Shown in pieces: positions 8,548 through 17,474 of a stretch of DNA of 64,000 bases; position 1 is the stretch's first letter; the number at the start of each line of letters is the position of its first letter. Below the pieces are notes generated by a model. That model was not told where the DNA came from, did no database searches, and was given only the letters and a program-made list of their open reading frames with translations. The stretch is from contig NZ_JACOFR010000019.1 of assembly GCF_019455385.1 (NCBI RefSeq), forward strand, positions 62,001 to 126,000. Reading direction: 5' to 3'. A program made the position numbers and the translations under genes. This DNA is from Bradyrhizobium sp. BR 10289. Its GTDB lineage: Bacteria > Pseudomonadota > Alphaproteobacteria > Rhizobiales > Xanthobacteraceae.

Positions 8548-9786
8548 CTAACCCGACGGTCCCGTGTCCTCGATGATCGGTCCGAACAGCTCCCAGCGTT
8601 CGCCGTTGAACTTCATCATCTGCATCTGCTTGTTGACGCGGTAGTCGTTCGGTCCGGTGTTGATCTTGATGCCGGGCAGGGCGAAGCTCGGGGTGAAATC
8701 CCGGATGTTGGCAACCTGCTTCATCACGTTCTCGCGCGTCAGGTCGTCGCCGCATTGCTTCAGCACCTGCGTCAGCAACTCGGCGACCGAATAGGCGTAG
8801 GTGTTGACGGTGTTGAGCTTGTCGCCTTCGGGGAAATACTTGTCCATGAAGGCGAAGAACGCCTTCACGCCCGGATCGTCCTTCCACTGCGGATCGCTCG
8901 GCTCCTTGCCGTACTGGGTCGAGATGATGCCCTTGGAGATGTCGAGGCCGGCCGGCTTCAGCGTCGCCGAGATCGGGCTCGCATTGATGTCGAGGATGTG
9001 CACCGGATTCCAGCCGAGCTCGGCCACCTTCTTGATCGCTTGCGCCGCAAACTTCGGTGTCGAGGCATCGTAGAAGAGGTCGGCGCCCATCGACTTCAGC
9101 TTGACCACCTGCGAGTCCACGGTGGGGTCGGTGACCTCGTAGGAGACCTCGCCGACGATCATGCCGGCTGCCTTGTCGCCGAGGCCGCTCTTGAGCCCGG
9201 CGAGATAATCGCGGCCCATGTCGTCGTTCTGGTAGAGCACGCCGATCTTGGCGTTCGGATGTTCTTTCAGAATGTATTTGGCGTAGATCCGCCCCTCGGA
9301 CACGTAGTTGGGATTGTAGGCGATGGTCCAGGGATAGTTTTGCGGATCGTTAAAGCGCGCGGCGCCGGTCGAGGCCAGCAGCTGCGGGATCTTCTTGCCG
9401 TTGAGATATTTCTGCACGGCCGCGTTGGCGGCGGTGCCGATGATCTGGAAGGTGAACAGTACCTCGTCGCCTTCGACGAGCTTGCGCACCTGCTCGACCG
9501 TCTTCGGCGGCGAATAGGCATCGTCATACTGGATCAGATTGATCTTGCGGCCGTTGATGCCGCCCTGATCGTTGATCATCCTGAAATAGGCCGCCTGCGT
9601 CTTGCCGATATTGGCGTAGACGGAATAGGGGCCGGAGAACGGCACGGTCTGGCCGATCTTGATCTCGGTGTCGCTCGCACCCGTGTCGTATTTCTTCTGG
9701 GCGAAGGCTGGACTGACGAAGGCTTGACTGGCGAACGCGACGGCGAGCGCTGCCGCGGCAGCGAGATAGGCTCTGCGAGTCTTCAT
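8548..9786 (-). CDS. Branched-chain amino-acid-type ABC binding protein
   Basis: A 412-residue periplasmic binding protein of the LivK/type I family. A signal peptide (MKTRRAYLAAAAALAVAFAS ending SPAFAQ) is followed by 'EIKIGQTVPFSGPYSVYANIGKTQAAYF', 'NDQGGINGRKINLIQYDDAYSPPKTVEQVRKLV' and 'IGVLYQNDDMGRDYLAGL', all hallmarks of this family. The ATG at 9786 has AGGAGG shortly upstream (around 9800). No permease or ATPase gene is adjacent, so it may serve a transporter elsewhere. The ligand cannot be told; such proteins in Bradyrhizobium often bind amino acids, urea or aromatic acids. Confidence 0.9.
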   Translation of the reverse strand: MKTRRAYLAAAAALAVAFASQAFVSPAFAQKKYDTGASDTEIKIGQTVPFSGPYSVYANIGKTQAAYFRMINDQGGINGRKINLIQYDDAYSPPKTVEQVRKLVEGDEVLFTFQIIGTAANAAVQKYLNGKKIPQLLASTGAARFNDPQNYPWTIAYNPNYVSEGRIYAKYILKEHPNAKIGVLYQNDDMGRDYLAGLKSGLGDKAAGMIVGEVSYEVTDPTVDSQVVKLKSMGADLFYDASTPKFAAQAIKKVAELGWNPVHILDINASPISATLKPAGLDISKGIISTQYGKEPSDPQWKDDPGVKAFFAFMDKYFPEGDKLNTVNTYAYSVAELLTQVLKQCGDDLTRENVMKQVANIRDFTPSFALPGIKINTGPNDYRVNKQMQMMKFNGERWELFGPIIEDTGPSG

Positions 9787-9932
9787 TGGGGATGTTCCTC
9801 CTGACGGAATTTTCCGGCCGACGGTCTTGTCCCGTTGCCTGCAACGGTCGCCATCGCTGCCGAAGAGTGTGGAGGAAGGTATCGTGCCGCGCAAGGATCG
9901 CGGCACTGCGCCGAAGCGTCTCAGGCCAAGAG

Positions 9933-10295
9933 CTAGGTGAGGAACAACGCCACCAGCGCGATCGCCGCCGGCAACGCCTGCACCATCAGGATGCGCGTGC
10001 TGACGGTCATCGCGCCATAGGCGCCGGCCACGATCACGCAGAGCAGGAAGAACGCCTTGATCTGGAACGCGAAGGCCGGGTTGCCGTGGAGCAAGCCCCA
10101 GACCAGGCCGGCGGTGAGGAAGCCGTTATAGAGCCCCTGATTGGCCGCCAGCACTTTCGTGATCTCGGCCTTGTCAGGCGTGTTGCGGAATGTCTTCAGG
10201 CCCAGCGGCTTGTCCCAGAGGAACATCTCCAGGACCAGGAAGTAGGCGTGCAGTGCAGCGACCAGCGCCACCAGGATATTGGCGATCCAGATCAA
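9933..10295 (-). CDS. DUF1304 membrane protein
   Basis: A 120-residue, four-helix membrane protein. 'LVALVAALHAYFLVLEMFLW', 'FRNTP', 'AANQGLYNGFLTAGLVWGL' and 'VAGAYGAMTVSTRILMVQALPAAIAL' match the DUF1304 pattern closely. It faces leftward into the gap before the LivK-type gene and lies back to back with ogt. Family function is unknown. Confidence 0.85.
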   Translation of the reverse strand: MIWIANILVALVAALHAYFLVLEMFLWDKPLGLKTFRNTPDKAEITKVLAANQGLYNGFLTAGLVWGLLHGNPAFAFQIKAFFLLCVIVAGAYGAMTVSTRILMVQALPAAIALVALFLT

Positions 10296-10377
10296 GTTGA
10301 GCTCCCAGCTTTCGGGTGGACGTTAGCACGGCCGGCATGGCAAGTGCGATGGGACTGTTTCGATCAATGGTGCCGCA

Positions 10378-10908
10378 ATGCCCGCGCGATCAATCAAACC
10401 GCCTGTCAGCCTCGGTCTCGACCGTCTGACGACGCCGATCGGGACCGCGCTGCTCGTCACCGATGCCGATGGCGCGTTGCGCGCGCTCGACTGGGATGAC
10501 TATGAGCATCGCATGCGCGAGCTGTTGCGCCTGCATTACGGGGCAGTCGACCTGCGTGATGCGTCCGCGCCGACGGAGATGCGGATGGCGCTGACGAACT
10601 ATTTCGAGGGCGATCTCGGAAAGCTCTCGGCCATCGCCTGGCGCATCGCCGGCACGCCGTTCCAGCAAAAGGTCTGGACGGCGCTCGCCAGCATCCCGGC
10701 CGGCACCACGATGAGCTATGGCGCCATGGCCGCGAAGATCGAGATGCCGAAGGCCATTCGCGCCGTCGGCCATGCCAACGGCTCAAACCCGATCAGCGTG
10801 GTGTTGCCGTGCCATCGCCTGATTGGCGCCGATGGTTCGCTGGTGAAGTACGGCGGCGGATTGGAGCGGAAGAAGTGGCTGCTGCGGCATGAAGGCCTCG
10901 AGGTCTGA
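10378..10908 (+). CDS. ogt: Methylated-DNA-protein-cysteine methyltransferase
   Basis: A 176-residue O6-alkylguanine-DNA alkyltransferase. The catalytic motif VLPCHRLIG is complete, with acceptor Cys145. Preceding it are the helix-turn-helix 'IPAGTTMSYGAMAAKI' and 'AIRAVGHANGSNPI', which include the conserved Arg and Asn. It repairs O6-methylguanine and O4-methylthymine by moving the alkyl group onto its own cysteine, once per molecule. It is of the free-standing Ogt type, with no Ada regulatory domain. It is convergent with glnD, four bases apart. Confidence 0.93.
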   Translation: MPARSIKPPVSLGLDRLTTPIGTALLVTDADGALRALDWDDYEHRMRELLRLHYGAVDLRDASAPTEMRMALTNYFEGDLGKLSAIAWRIAGTPFQQKVWTALASIPAGTTMSYGAMAAKIEMPKAIRAVGHANGSNPISVVLPCHRLIGADGSLVKYGGGLERKKWLLRHEGLEV

Positions 10909-10912
10909 CGCC

Positions 10913-13702
10913 TCACGCCGCCGGCTGAACCGCCTTGTCGCCAGCCATCACACGGGTCAGCGCGCTCTTGATCGCCGATTGCCGTGTCGGCGCGTTGATC
11001 TGCGCACCCAGCAGATCGGTGACGTAGAACACGTCGCGGGCGCGCTCGCCGAAGGTCGCGACGTGGGCCGAGGCGATGTTGAGATTGAGCTTCGAGATCG
11101 CAGTGGTGAGCTCGTAGAGCAGGCCGGGGCGATCGAGGCCGGAGACCTCGATCACGGTGTAGCGGTCCGACCACTGGTTGTTGATGGTCACCTCCGGCTC
11201 GATCACGAAGGGGCGCGCCTTGCTGCGCACGGTGCGCCGCGCCACCACTTCCGGCAGGCGCAGCTTGCCTTCCAGCACGTCTTCGATCATCTCGCCGATG
11301 CGCGTGGCGCGGCGGCCCTCGTCCTCGTCGCGGTCGTATTCCCTGGAGATTGAGATGGTGTCGAGCGCGCGGCCGTCGGTCGTGGTGTAGATCTGGGCAT
11401 CGACGATGTTGGCGCCGGCCGACGCACAGGCGCCGGCGATGATCGAGAGCAGCCAGGGATGGTCGGCCGCGAAGATCGTCAGCTCGGTGACGCCGCGCAC
11501 CTCGTCGAAGCCGACATTGATCGCGAGCTTGTGGCCGGCCTGCTCGCTGGAGCGGACGAAGCGGGCGTGGCGGATCTTTCGCGGCAGCTCGACCTTGAGC
11601 CAGTAGGCCGGATAGTGCCGGCCGATATAGGCATCGAGCTCGTCCTTCGGCCATTCGGCGAAGGCGTTGCGGAATTCGGCGTGGGCGGCGGTGAGGCGCT
11701 TGCCGCGATCGACCTCCGAGAAGCCGCCGGTCAGCACCGGCTCGGTCTCGTAATAGAGCGAGCGCAACAGCTGCGCCTTCCAGCCGTTCCAGACGCCGGG
11801 ACCGACGCCGCGGATATCGGCGGTGGTGAGGATCGTCAGCAGCTTCATCTGCTCGGTCGACTGCACCACGGCGGCGAAATTCTCGATGGTCTTGCGGTCC
11901 GACAGATCGCGCGACTGCGCGACCGTGGACATGGTCAGGTGCTCCTCGATCAGCCAGGCCACGAGCTCGGTGTCGGCCGGGCTGAAGCCGAGCCGCGGAC
12001 ACAGCCGCCGCGCGACCTTCGCGCCCGCGATCGAATGGTCCTCGGGGCGGCCCTTGGCGACGTCGTGCAGGAGCGTTGCGATATAGATCACGGAGCGGTG
12101 CTCGGGACGAATTTTGCGCATCAGGTCGCTGGCGACCGCGAATTCCTCGATGCCGCCGCGCTCGATGTCCTGGAGGAAGCCGACGCAGCGGATCAGATGC
12201 TCGTCCACCGTGTAGTGATGATACATGTTGAACTGCATCATCGAGACGATCTTGCCGAAGGCGCGGATGAAATGGCCGAGCACGCCGGTCTCGTTCATCC
12301 GCCGCAGCACGATCTCCGCGTTGTCCGAGGTCAGGATCTCCATGAAGAGGCGGTTGGCTTCGGGATTTTCGCGCATCTGCGCGTTGATCAGGCCGAGCGA
12401 GCGCGTCACGTCCCGCATCGCGTCCGGATGGAAGGCGAGGTTGTTCTTCTGCGCGAGGCGAAAGATGCGGATCAGGTTGACAGGATCGTGCTTGAACACG
12501 TCGGGCGCGGCGACGTTGATACGGTTGTTGTCGACGATGAAGTCGTCGCTGTCGGGCACGCGCCGCTTCACCTGCGGGGTGCGCAGCCGCGCCATCATCC
12601 GGCTCAGCACCGGCGCGGGCTTGGCCTGCTGGTCCTCGAGCTTGGCGCAGAGGATGGCGGTGAGGTTGCCGACTTCCTTGGCGACCAGGAAGTAGTGCTT
12701 CATGAAGCGCTCGACGTCCTGCATGCCGGGATGCGAGGTGTAGCCGAGCCGGATCGCGATCTCGCGCTGGAGGTCGAAGGAGAGACGCTCCTCGGGCCGT
12801 CCCGAGTAGAAGTGCAGATTGCAGCGCACCGACCAGAGGAAATCGGCGCAGCGGCGGAAGGTGCGGTATTCCTGCGCGTCGAACACGCCGCGCTCGACCA
12901 GCTCGTCGGTGTCGCGGACGCGGTAGACGTATTTGGCGATCCAGAACAGCGTGTGCAGGTCGCGCAGCGCGCCCTTGCCGTCCTTGACGTTGGGCTCGAC
13001 CAGGTAGCGCGACTGGCCGCCGCGGCGATGGCGCTCCTCGCGCTCGGCAAGCTTTGCGGTGACGAATTCGGAGGCCGTGCCCTGCACCACCTCCTTGTCG
13101 AAGCGGTCGACCAACTCGTCATAGAGCGGCCGGTCGCCGGTGAGGAAGCGCGTCTCCAGGATCGCGGTGCGGATGGTCATGTCGCCACGCGCCTGGCGGA
13201 TCGATTCATCGACCGAGCGGGTGGCGTGGCCGACCTTCAGGCCCATGTCCCACAGGCAGTAGAGAATGGCTTCGGCGACCTGCTCGCCCCAGGCGGTCTG
13301 CTTGTAGGGCAGGATGAAGAGCAGATCGATGTCGGACTCGGGGGCCATCAGGCCGCGGCCATAGCCGCCGGTCGCGACCACCGCCATGCGCTCGGCCCCG
13401 CTCGGGATCGGCGAGCGGTAGAGATGGCGCGTCGCCGCGGAATAGAGGATGCGGATGATTTCGTCCTGCACGTGGCAGAGACGTTCGGCGCAGCGGCGGC
13501 CGTGACGGTCCTTCAGCAGGATCGCCTGTGCCGCGGCGCGGGCGGCGATCAGCTCGGCCTTGAGCATTTGCGCCATGGCGGTACGGAACGCGTCCTCGCG
13601 CCCCTGATGCTTTTCGGCAAGCGCATCGACCGCGGCGGTGATCCGCGCGGTGTCGAAGCGGTCGTCCACCTCTGGCTTCTGCTCAGTCGCGACGCTGTCC
13701 AT
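10913..13702 (-). CDS. glnD: [Protein-PII] uridylyltransferase / uridylyl-removing enzyme
   Basis: A 929-residue GlnD, the nitrogen sensor that adds and removes UMP on PII proteins according to glutamine. The nucleotidyltransferase motif GGYGRGLMAPESDIDLLF is at residues 112-129. Around residue 540 is the HD-domain core (YIATLLHDVAKG), the uridylyl-removing site. Two ACT domains follow near the C-terminus, the first with 'ACASAGANIVDAQIYTTTDG', the second with 'DRPGLLYELTTAI'. The frame is full length. Its ATG at 13702 is preceded by a palindrome at 13721-13739. Confidence 0.97.
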   Translation of the reverse strand: MDSVATEQKPEVDDRFDTARITAAVDALAEKHQGREDAFRTAMAQMLKAELIAARAAAQAILLKDRHGRRCAERLCHVQDEIIRILYSAATRHLYRSPIPSGAERMAVVATGGYGRGLMAPESDIDLLFILPYKQTAWGEQVAEAILYCLWDMGLKVGHATRSVDESIRQARGDMTIRTAILETRFLTGDRPLYDELVDRFDKEVVQGTASEFVTAKLAEREERHRRGGQSRYLVEPNVKDGKGALRDLHTLFWIAKYVYRVRDTDELVERGVFDAQEYRTFRRCADFLWSVRCNLHFYSGRPEERLSFDLQREIAIRLGYTSHPGMQDVERFMKHYFLVAKEVGNLTAILCAKLEDQQAKPAPVLSRMMARLRTPQVKRRVPDSDDFIVDNNRINVAAPDVFKHDPVNLIRIFRLAQKNNLAFHPDAMRDVTRSLGLINAQMRENPEANRLFMEILTSDNAEIVLRRMNETGVLGHFIRAFGKIVSMMQFNMYHHYTVDEHLIRCVGFLQDIERGGIEEFAVASDLMRKIRPEHRSVIYIATLLHDVAKGRPEDHSIAGAKVARRLCPRLGFSPADTELVAWLIEEHLTMSTVAQSRDLSDRKTIENFAAVVQSTEQMKLLTILTTADIRGVGPGVWNGWKAQLLRSLYYETEPVLTGGFSEVDRGKRLTAAHAEFRNAFAEWPKDELDAYIGRHYPAYWLKVELPRKIRHARFVRSSEQAGHKLAINVGFDEVRGVTELTIFAADHPWLLSIIAGACASAGANIVDAQIYTTTDGRALDTISISREYDRDEDEGRRATRIGEMIEDVLEGKLRLPEVVARRTVRSKARPFVIEPEVTINNQWSDRYTVIEVSGLDRPGLLYELTTAISKLNLNIASAHVATFGERARDVFYVTDLLGAQINAPTRQSAIKSALTRVMAGDKAVQPAA

Positions 13703-13720
13703 GTCTCACCGGATATAAGA

Positions 13721-13739
13721 GGTGACAGGCGCTGTCACC
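13721..13739. promoter_or_regulatory. Perfect palindrome before glnD
   Basis: GGTGACAG and CTGTCACC form a perfect eight-base inverted repeat around GCG. It lies 18 bases before the glnD start, in the space between glnD and the divergent SsuA-type gene. It may be an operator or a 5'-leader hairpin; the protein that would bind it is unknown. Confidence 0.5.
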
Positions 13740-13890
13740 CGCCATTCTCGCGCAATAGTCGTTCCGTACTGGAAAAGCCTGGCCAGGAGCAGAATTGTTC
13801 TCGGAAGAAGGGCTTTCAAGGGGCGGATTTTCTCGTTGACCTCTAGGTGTAACTCATTGAAAAACAATGAAGTTTTGGAGGAGGCTGGGC

Positions 13891-14862
13891 ATGACCAGGA
13901 TAACACGACGTATTCTGCTGGCGGGAGCGATGGCGCTCGCTGTGACCCCCGCGGCACGAGCGGCCGATCCGCTCAAGGAAATCCGCATCGACTGGGCGAC
14001 CTACAATCCGGTGTCGCTGGTGCTGAAGCAGAAGGGCCTGCTGGAGAAGGAGTTCGCCAAGGACGGCATCACCATCACCTGGGTGCAGTCGGCGGGCTCC
14101 AACAAGGCGCTCGAATTCCTCAATGCCGGCTCGATCGATTTCGGCTCGACCGCAGGCTCCGCGGCGCTGGTGGCCAGGATCAACGGCAACCCGATCAAGT
14201 CGATCTACGTCTATTCGCGTCCCGAATGGACTGCGCTGGTGACGGGCAAGGAGTCCAAGATCGCTGCTGTCGCCGACCTCAAAGGCAAGCGCGTCGCGGT
14301 GACGCGCGGCACCGATCCGCACATCTTCCTGGTGCGTGCGCTGTTAGGGGCGGGCCTCACCGAAAAGGACATCACCCCGGTGCTGCTCCAGCATGCCGAC
14401 GGCAAGACCGCCTTGATCCGCGGCGACGTCGATGCCTGGGCCGGTCTCGATCCCATGATGGCGCAGGCCGAGGTCGAGGAGGGCGCAAAACTGTTCTACC
14501 GCAAGGCGGACGCCAACACCTGGGGCATCCTCAATGTGCGCGAGCAGTTCCTGAAGGATCATCCGGACGCCGTCCGCCGCGTGCTCGCGGTGTACGAGGA
14601 CGCGCGAAAATATTCGCTGGCGAATTATGATGATCTCAAGAAGACCTTCATCGCCGTAACCAAGCTGCCCGAAGCCGTCGTCGACAAGCAGCTCAAGGAG
14701 CGCACCGAGCTCACCCACAGCCGCATCGGCGCGCCCCAGCGCGAGTCGATCCTCGCCGCGGGCCTCGCGCTGCAGCAGGCCGGCGTCGTCGACGCCAAGG
14801 TCGACGTGAAGGCGACACTGGATGCGTTGATCGACGACCAGGTCCCGCTGCCGACGAATTAG
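13891..14862 (+). CDS. SsuA/TauA-type ABC substrate-binding protein
   Basis: A 323-residue binding protein for sulfonates or related anions. The signal peptide starts MTRITRRILLAG and is cut after 'AARA'. It has 'EIRIDWATYNPVSLVLKQKGLLEKEF', the family's typical first strand, then 'NAGSIDFGSTAGSAALVARING' and 'LKGKRVAVTRGTDPHIFLVRAL'. The GGAGGAGG at 13876-13883 fits the ATG at 13891 better than the one at 13867. The permease and ATPase follow at 15113 and 15963. Ligand class is inferred from family resemblance; no monooxygenase gene is adjacent, so taurine or sulfonate use is not proven. Confidence 0.88.
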   Translation: MTRITRRILLAGAMALAVTPAARAADPLKEIRIDWATYNPVSLVLKQKGLLEKEFAKDGITITWVQSAGSNKALEFLNAGSIDFGSTAGSAALVARINGNPIKSIYVYSRPEWTALVTGKESKIAAVADLKGKRVAVTRGTDPHIFLVRALLGAGLTEKDITPVLLQHADGKTALIRGDVDAWAGLDPMMAQAEVEEGAKLFYRKADANTWGILNVREQFLKDHPDAVRRVLAVYEDARKYSLANYDDLKKTFIAVTKLPEAVVDKQLKERTELTHSRIGAPQRESILAAGLALQQAGVVDAKVDVKATLDALIDDQVPLPTN

Positions 14863-14901
14863 GTCAGCGCGGAAGAGGCACGCGCGCGCAACAAACTCCG
14901 C

Positions 14902-15058
14902 TGTCGTCCCGGGCAAGCGTAAGCGAGACCCGGGTCCCATAACCACAGGGAGTGGTTGTTGTGCGAGGCGGTCACTCCGAGTCCCCGCAACCACGTCTTC
15001 CCGTGGTTATGGGTCCCGGATCTACGCGCGCTTGGGGCGCGCTTGTCCGGGACGACAA
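14902..15058. repeat. Large imperfect palindrome inside transporter operon
   Basis: TGTCGTCCCGGGCAAGCG at the left end mirrors CGCTTGTCCGGGACGACA at the right end. In the centre, CCCATAACCAC mirrors GTGGTTATGGG. This is a Bradyrhizobium-type intergenic repeat, and it separates the binding protein from its permease. Confidence 0.8.
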
Positions 15059-15112
15059 TGGAGATTGCCGCGTGCCCTTGCAATCTCACACAGGACGGGC
15101 TTCCTACCGGCC

Positions 15113-15958
15113 ATGACCTCCGACGCGCCAGTGCTGCAACAGACATTGGAACCAGCTGAGAGCACCGCTGCGCCGTCGCGCGCGGCCCACTATGCGCGGC
15201 CGTTGCTTGGGATATTGCTGCCGCTGACGCTCGCGCTCGGCTGGGAGCTGGTGGTCTGGTCCGGCTGGTCCAACGGCCGGCTGGTGCCGCCGCCCTCGCG
15301 CGTGTTTGCCACCATCGCCGATCTCGCCCGCTCCGGCGAGCTCATCCGCCACGTCGCCGCGACGCTGTGGCGCGTGGGTCTCGGCTTCGCGTTCGGCGTG
15401 GTCGCGGGCACGGTGCTGGGCGCGATCTCCGGCTATTGGTCGCTGGCGCGGCGGCTGCTCGATCCGACGGTGCAGGCGCTACGAGCGATCCCGTCGCTGG
15501 CCTGGGTGCCGCTGTTCATCCTCTGGCTCGGCATCTTCGAGACCTCGAAGATCGCGCTGATCGCGGTCGGCGTGTTCTTCCCGGTCTATCTCGGCGTGAT
15601 GGGGGCGATCCTCTCGGTCGACCGCAAGATCGTCGAGGTCGGCCGCACCTTCCGCCTCTCCGGCTTTGCCATGATCCGCCGCATCCTCTTGCCCGCGGTG
15701 CTGCCGGCCTATGTCGTCTCGTTGCGCGTCGGCCTCGGTCTCGGCTGGATGTTCGTGGTGGCGGCCGAGCTGATCGGCGCCTCCGAAGGCCTCGGTTATC
15801 TCCTGCTCGACGGCCAGCAGCTCGGCAAGCCGGCGCAGATCCTAGCCGCCATCGTGATCTTCGCCATTCTCGGCAAGCTCACGGACTGGCTGATCGAAAT
15901 TGCCGCCGCGCCGTTCCTGCGCTGGCAGGACGCCTTCTCCCGCGCGAGAGGAGCCTGA
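15113..15958 (+). CDS. SsuC/TauC-type ABC permease
   Basis: A 281-residue inner-membrane permease of the BPD_transp_1 type. It has about six hydrophobic segments and the family's cytoplasmic EAA-like loop ('GRTFRLSGFAMIRRILLPAVLPAYVVSLRVGLG'), which contacts the ATPase. The N-terminus is a polar stretch rich in Ala/Ser/Pro. It lies four bases before the ATPase gene and 250 bases after the binding protein, separated by a repeat. Confidence 0.92.
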   Translation: MTSDAPVLQQTLEPAESTAAPSRAAHYARPLLGILLPLTLALGWELVVWSGWSNGRLVPPPSRVFATIADLARSGELIRHVAATLWRVGLGFAFGVVAGTVLGAISGYWSLARRLLDPTVQALRAIPSLAWVPLFILWLGIFETSKIALIAVGVFFPVYLGVMGAILSVDRKIVEVGRTFRLSGFAMIRRILLPAVLPAYVVSLRVGLGLGWMFVVAAELIGASEGLGYLLLDGQQLGKPAQILAAIVIFAILGKLTDWLIEIAAAPFLRWQDAFSRARGA

Positions 15959-15962
15959 CGCG

Positions 15963-16748
15963 ATGCTGGCGCTCGACCGGGTCAGCAAGATCTATCCCAA
16001 CGGCGTCGAGGCGCTGGCGCGCTTCTCCGCCGAGATCAGGCAAGGCGAGATCATCGCCATCATCGGCGGCTCCGGCTGTGGCAAGTCCACGCTGCTCCGC
16101 GCCATCGCCGGCCTCGACCGCGCCAGTTCGGGCACGGTGACGCTCGATGACGAGGCCATCACATCGCCGCACGCAAAAATCGGCATTATCTTCCAGGAGC
16201 CGCGGCTTTTGCCCTGGCTGAGCGTCGCCGACAATATCGGTTTTGGCCTCGCCGATCTCCCCGCAGCCGAGCGGCGCGAGAAGGTGGCGCGTGCGCTCGA
16301 GCGCGTCGGTCTTGCCGACAAGGCGCAGGCCTGGCCGCGCGAGCTCTCGGGCGGACAGGCGCAGCGCGTCGCGATTGCCCGTTCGCTGGTGCCGCAGCCC
16401 GAGGTGCTCCTGCTCGACGAGCCGTTCTCGGCGCTCGATGCCTTCACGCGCAGGGATCTCCAGGATCATCTGCTCGACCTCTGGGCCGATACGCGCCCGA
16501 CCTTGATTCTCGTCACACATGACGTCGACGAGGCGGTGGTGCTGGCCGACCGCGTGCTGGTGATGCGGCCGCGGCCGGGCCGGCTGTTCGACCAGATCGA
16601 GATCAATCTGGGCCGGCCGCGCGACCGCAACGCGCCGCTGTTCGAGAATTTCAAGCGGAGTGTGCTGACGTCACTCGACCGTTCGCTCGATCGCAACGTG
16701 CCCGACCGTGACGCAACCCAGGGTCCCGGTCAGGCCATGTGGTGGTGA
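15963..16748 (+). CDS. SsuB/TauB-type ABC ATP-binding protein
   Basis: A 261-residue ATPase of the nitrate/sulfonate/taurine class. Walker A is GGSGCGKST (from residue 35), the signature is LSGGQAQR, Walker B is VLLLDEPFSALDA, and the switch histidine is in LILVTHDVDEAV. The C-terminus is a short tail with 'RPRDRNAPLFENFKRSVL', normal for this class. The ATG lies four bases after the permease stop, so translation is probably coupled. Confidence 0.93.
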   Translation: MLALDRVSKIYPNGVEALARFSAEIRQGEIIAIIGGSGCGKSTLLRAIAGLDRASSGTVTLDDEAITSPHAKIGIIFQEPRLLPWLSVADNIGFGLADLPAAERREKVARALERVGLADKAQAWPRELSGGQAQRVAIARSLVPQPEVLLLDEPFSALDAFTRRDLQDHLLDLWADTRPTLILVTHDVDEAVVLADRVLVMRPRPGRLFDQIEINLGRPRDRNAPLFENFKRSVLTSLDRSLDRNVPDRDATQGPGQAMWW

Positions 16749-16802
16749 CATTTTTGCTCTGAGCCGGTACATCAAGGGGCAATTTTTCCGGGAGAGAACG
16801 AG

Positions 16803-17312
16803 ATGGACGCCGCAGAACTGCGCCAGATGCAGGCCCCGATCAAGGAACGCTACAAGACCGATCCCAAGGCCGCGATGATCACGCTGAAGGCCAAGGGCTC
16901 GACCGACAGCGATGGCATCGCATGCAAGGTCGAAACCGGCCGCGCCATCGCGATGGCCGGCCTGCATCCCGCCACCGGCGGCTCCGGTCTCGAGCTCTGC
17001 TCCGGCGACATGCTGCTGGAAGCGCTGGTCGCCTGCGCCGGCGTCACGCTGAAATCGGTCGCGACCGCGATCGAGGTGCCGCTGAAGACCGGCAACGTCT
17101 ATGCCGAAGGCGATCTCGATTTCCGCGGCACGCTCGGCGTCGACAAGGAGACCCCCGTCGGCTTCGCCGAGATCCGCCTGCGCTTCGAGGTCGACACGGA
17201 TGCGCCGCAGGACAAGCTCGATCTGCTGTTGAAGCTCACCGAGCGCTATTGCGTGGTCTACCAGACCATCAAGAACGGCCCGAAGATTTCGGTATCGATG
17301 CAGCGGATGTGA
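16803..17312 (+). CDS. OsmC-family protein
   Basis: A 169-residue OsmC/Ohr-fold protein. The two redox cysteines of the family are both present: Cys78 in 'ALVACAGVTLKSVA' and Cys150 in 'TERYCVVYQT'. OsmC-like proteins reduce organic hydroperoxides with thiol donors, acting in the cytoplasm. GGGAGAGAACGAG sits just before the ATG. It follows the SsuABC-type operon by 54 bases and may be read with it. Confidence 0.85.
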   Translation: MDAAELRQMQAPIKERYKTDPKAAMITLKAKGSTDSDGIACKVETGRAIAMAGLHPATGGSGLELCSGDMLLEALVACAGVTLKSVATAIEVPLKTGNVYAEGDLDFRGTLGVDKETPVGFAEIRLRFEVDTDAPQDKLDLLLKLTERYCVVYQTIKNGPKISVSMQRM

Positions 17313-17318
17313 GGGGCC

Positions 17319-17427
17319 ACCTCTCCCATAGGGAGAGGTCGCGCGGGTGAGGGGCTGTGCTCTCTCGTGGGACCTGAAGCCCTCACCCGATTTGCTGCGC
17401 AAATCGACCTCTCCCTCCGGGAGAGGT
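17319..17427. repeat. Palindromic intergenic repeat (CCTCTCCC family), copy 1
   Basis: ACCTCTCCC ... GGGAGAGGT at each end, with GTGAGGGGC ... CCCTCACCC inside. The same layout occurs at 23852-24006 and 38916-39067. Confidence 0.85.
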
Positions 17428-17474
17428 GAACCGACCCCGCGGAAAATGTCCTCAACAATAATATCCCGCGTTAG

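Noticed and set aside
8473-9804. 443-residue plus-strand frame antisense to the LivK-type gene
   Set aside because: Shadow of the binding-protein gene, with repetitive His/Leu/Asp/Arg composition typical of antisense frames.
11459-13846. 795-residue plus-strand frame antisense to glnD
   Set aside because: It is a mirror of the glnD codons in high-GC DNA; glnD has full domain support and this frame has no recognisable domain or start signal.
17319-17427. CRISPR-like repetition in the CCTCTCCC elements
   Set aside because: The elements are single palindromes at scattered places, with no regular spacers and no cas genes; they are intergenic repeats.
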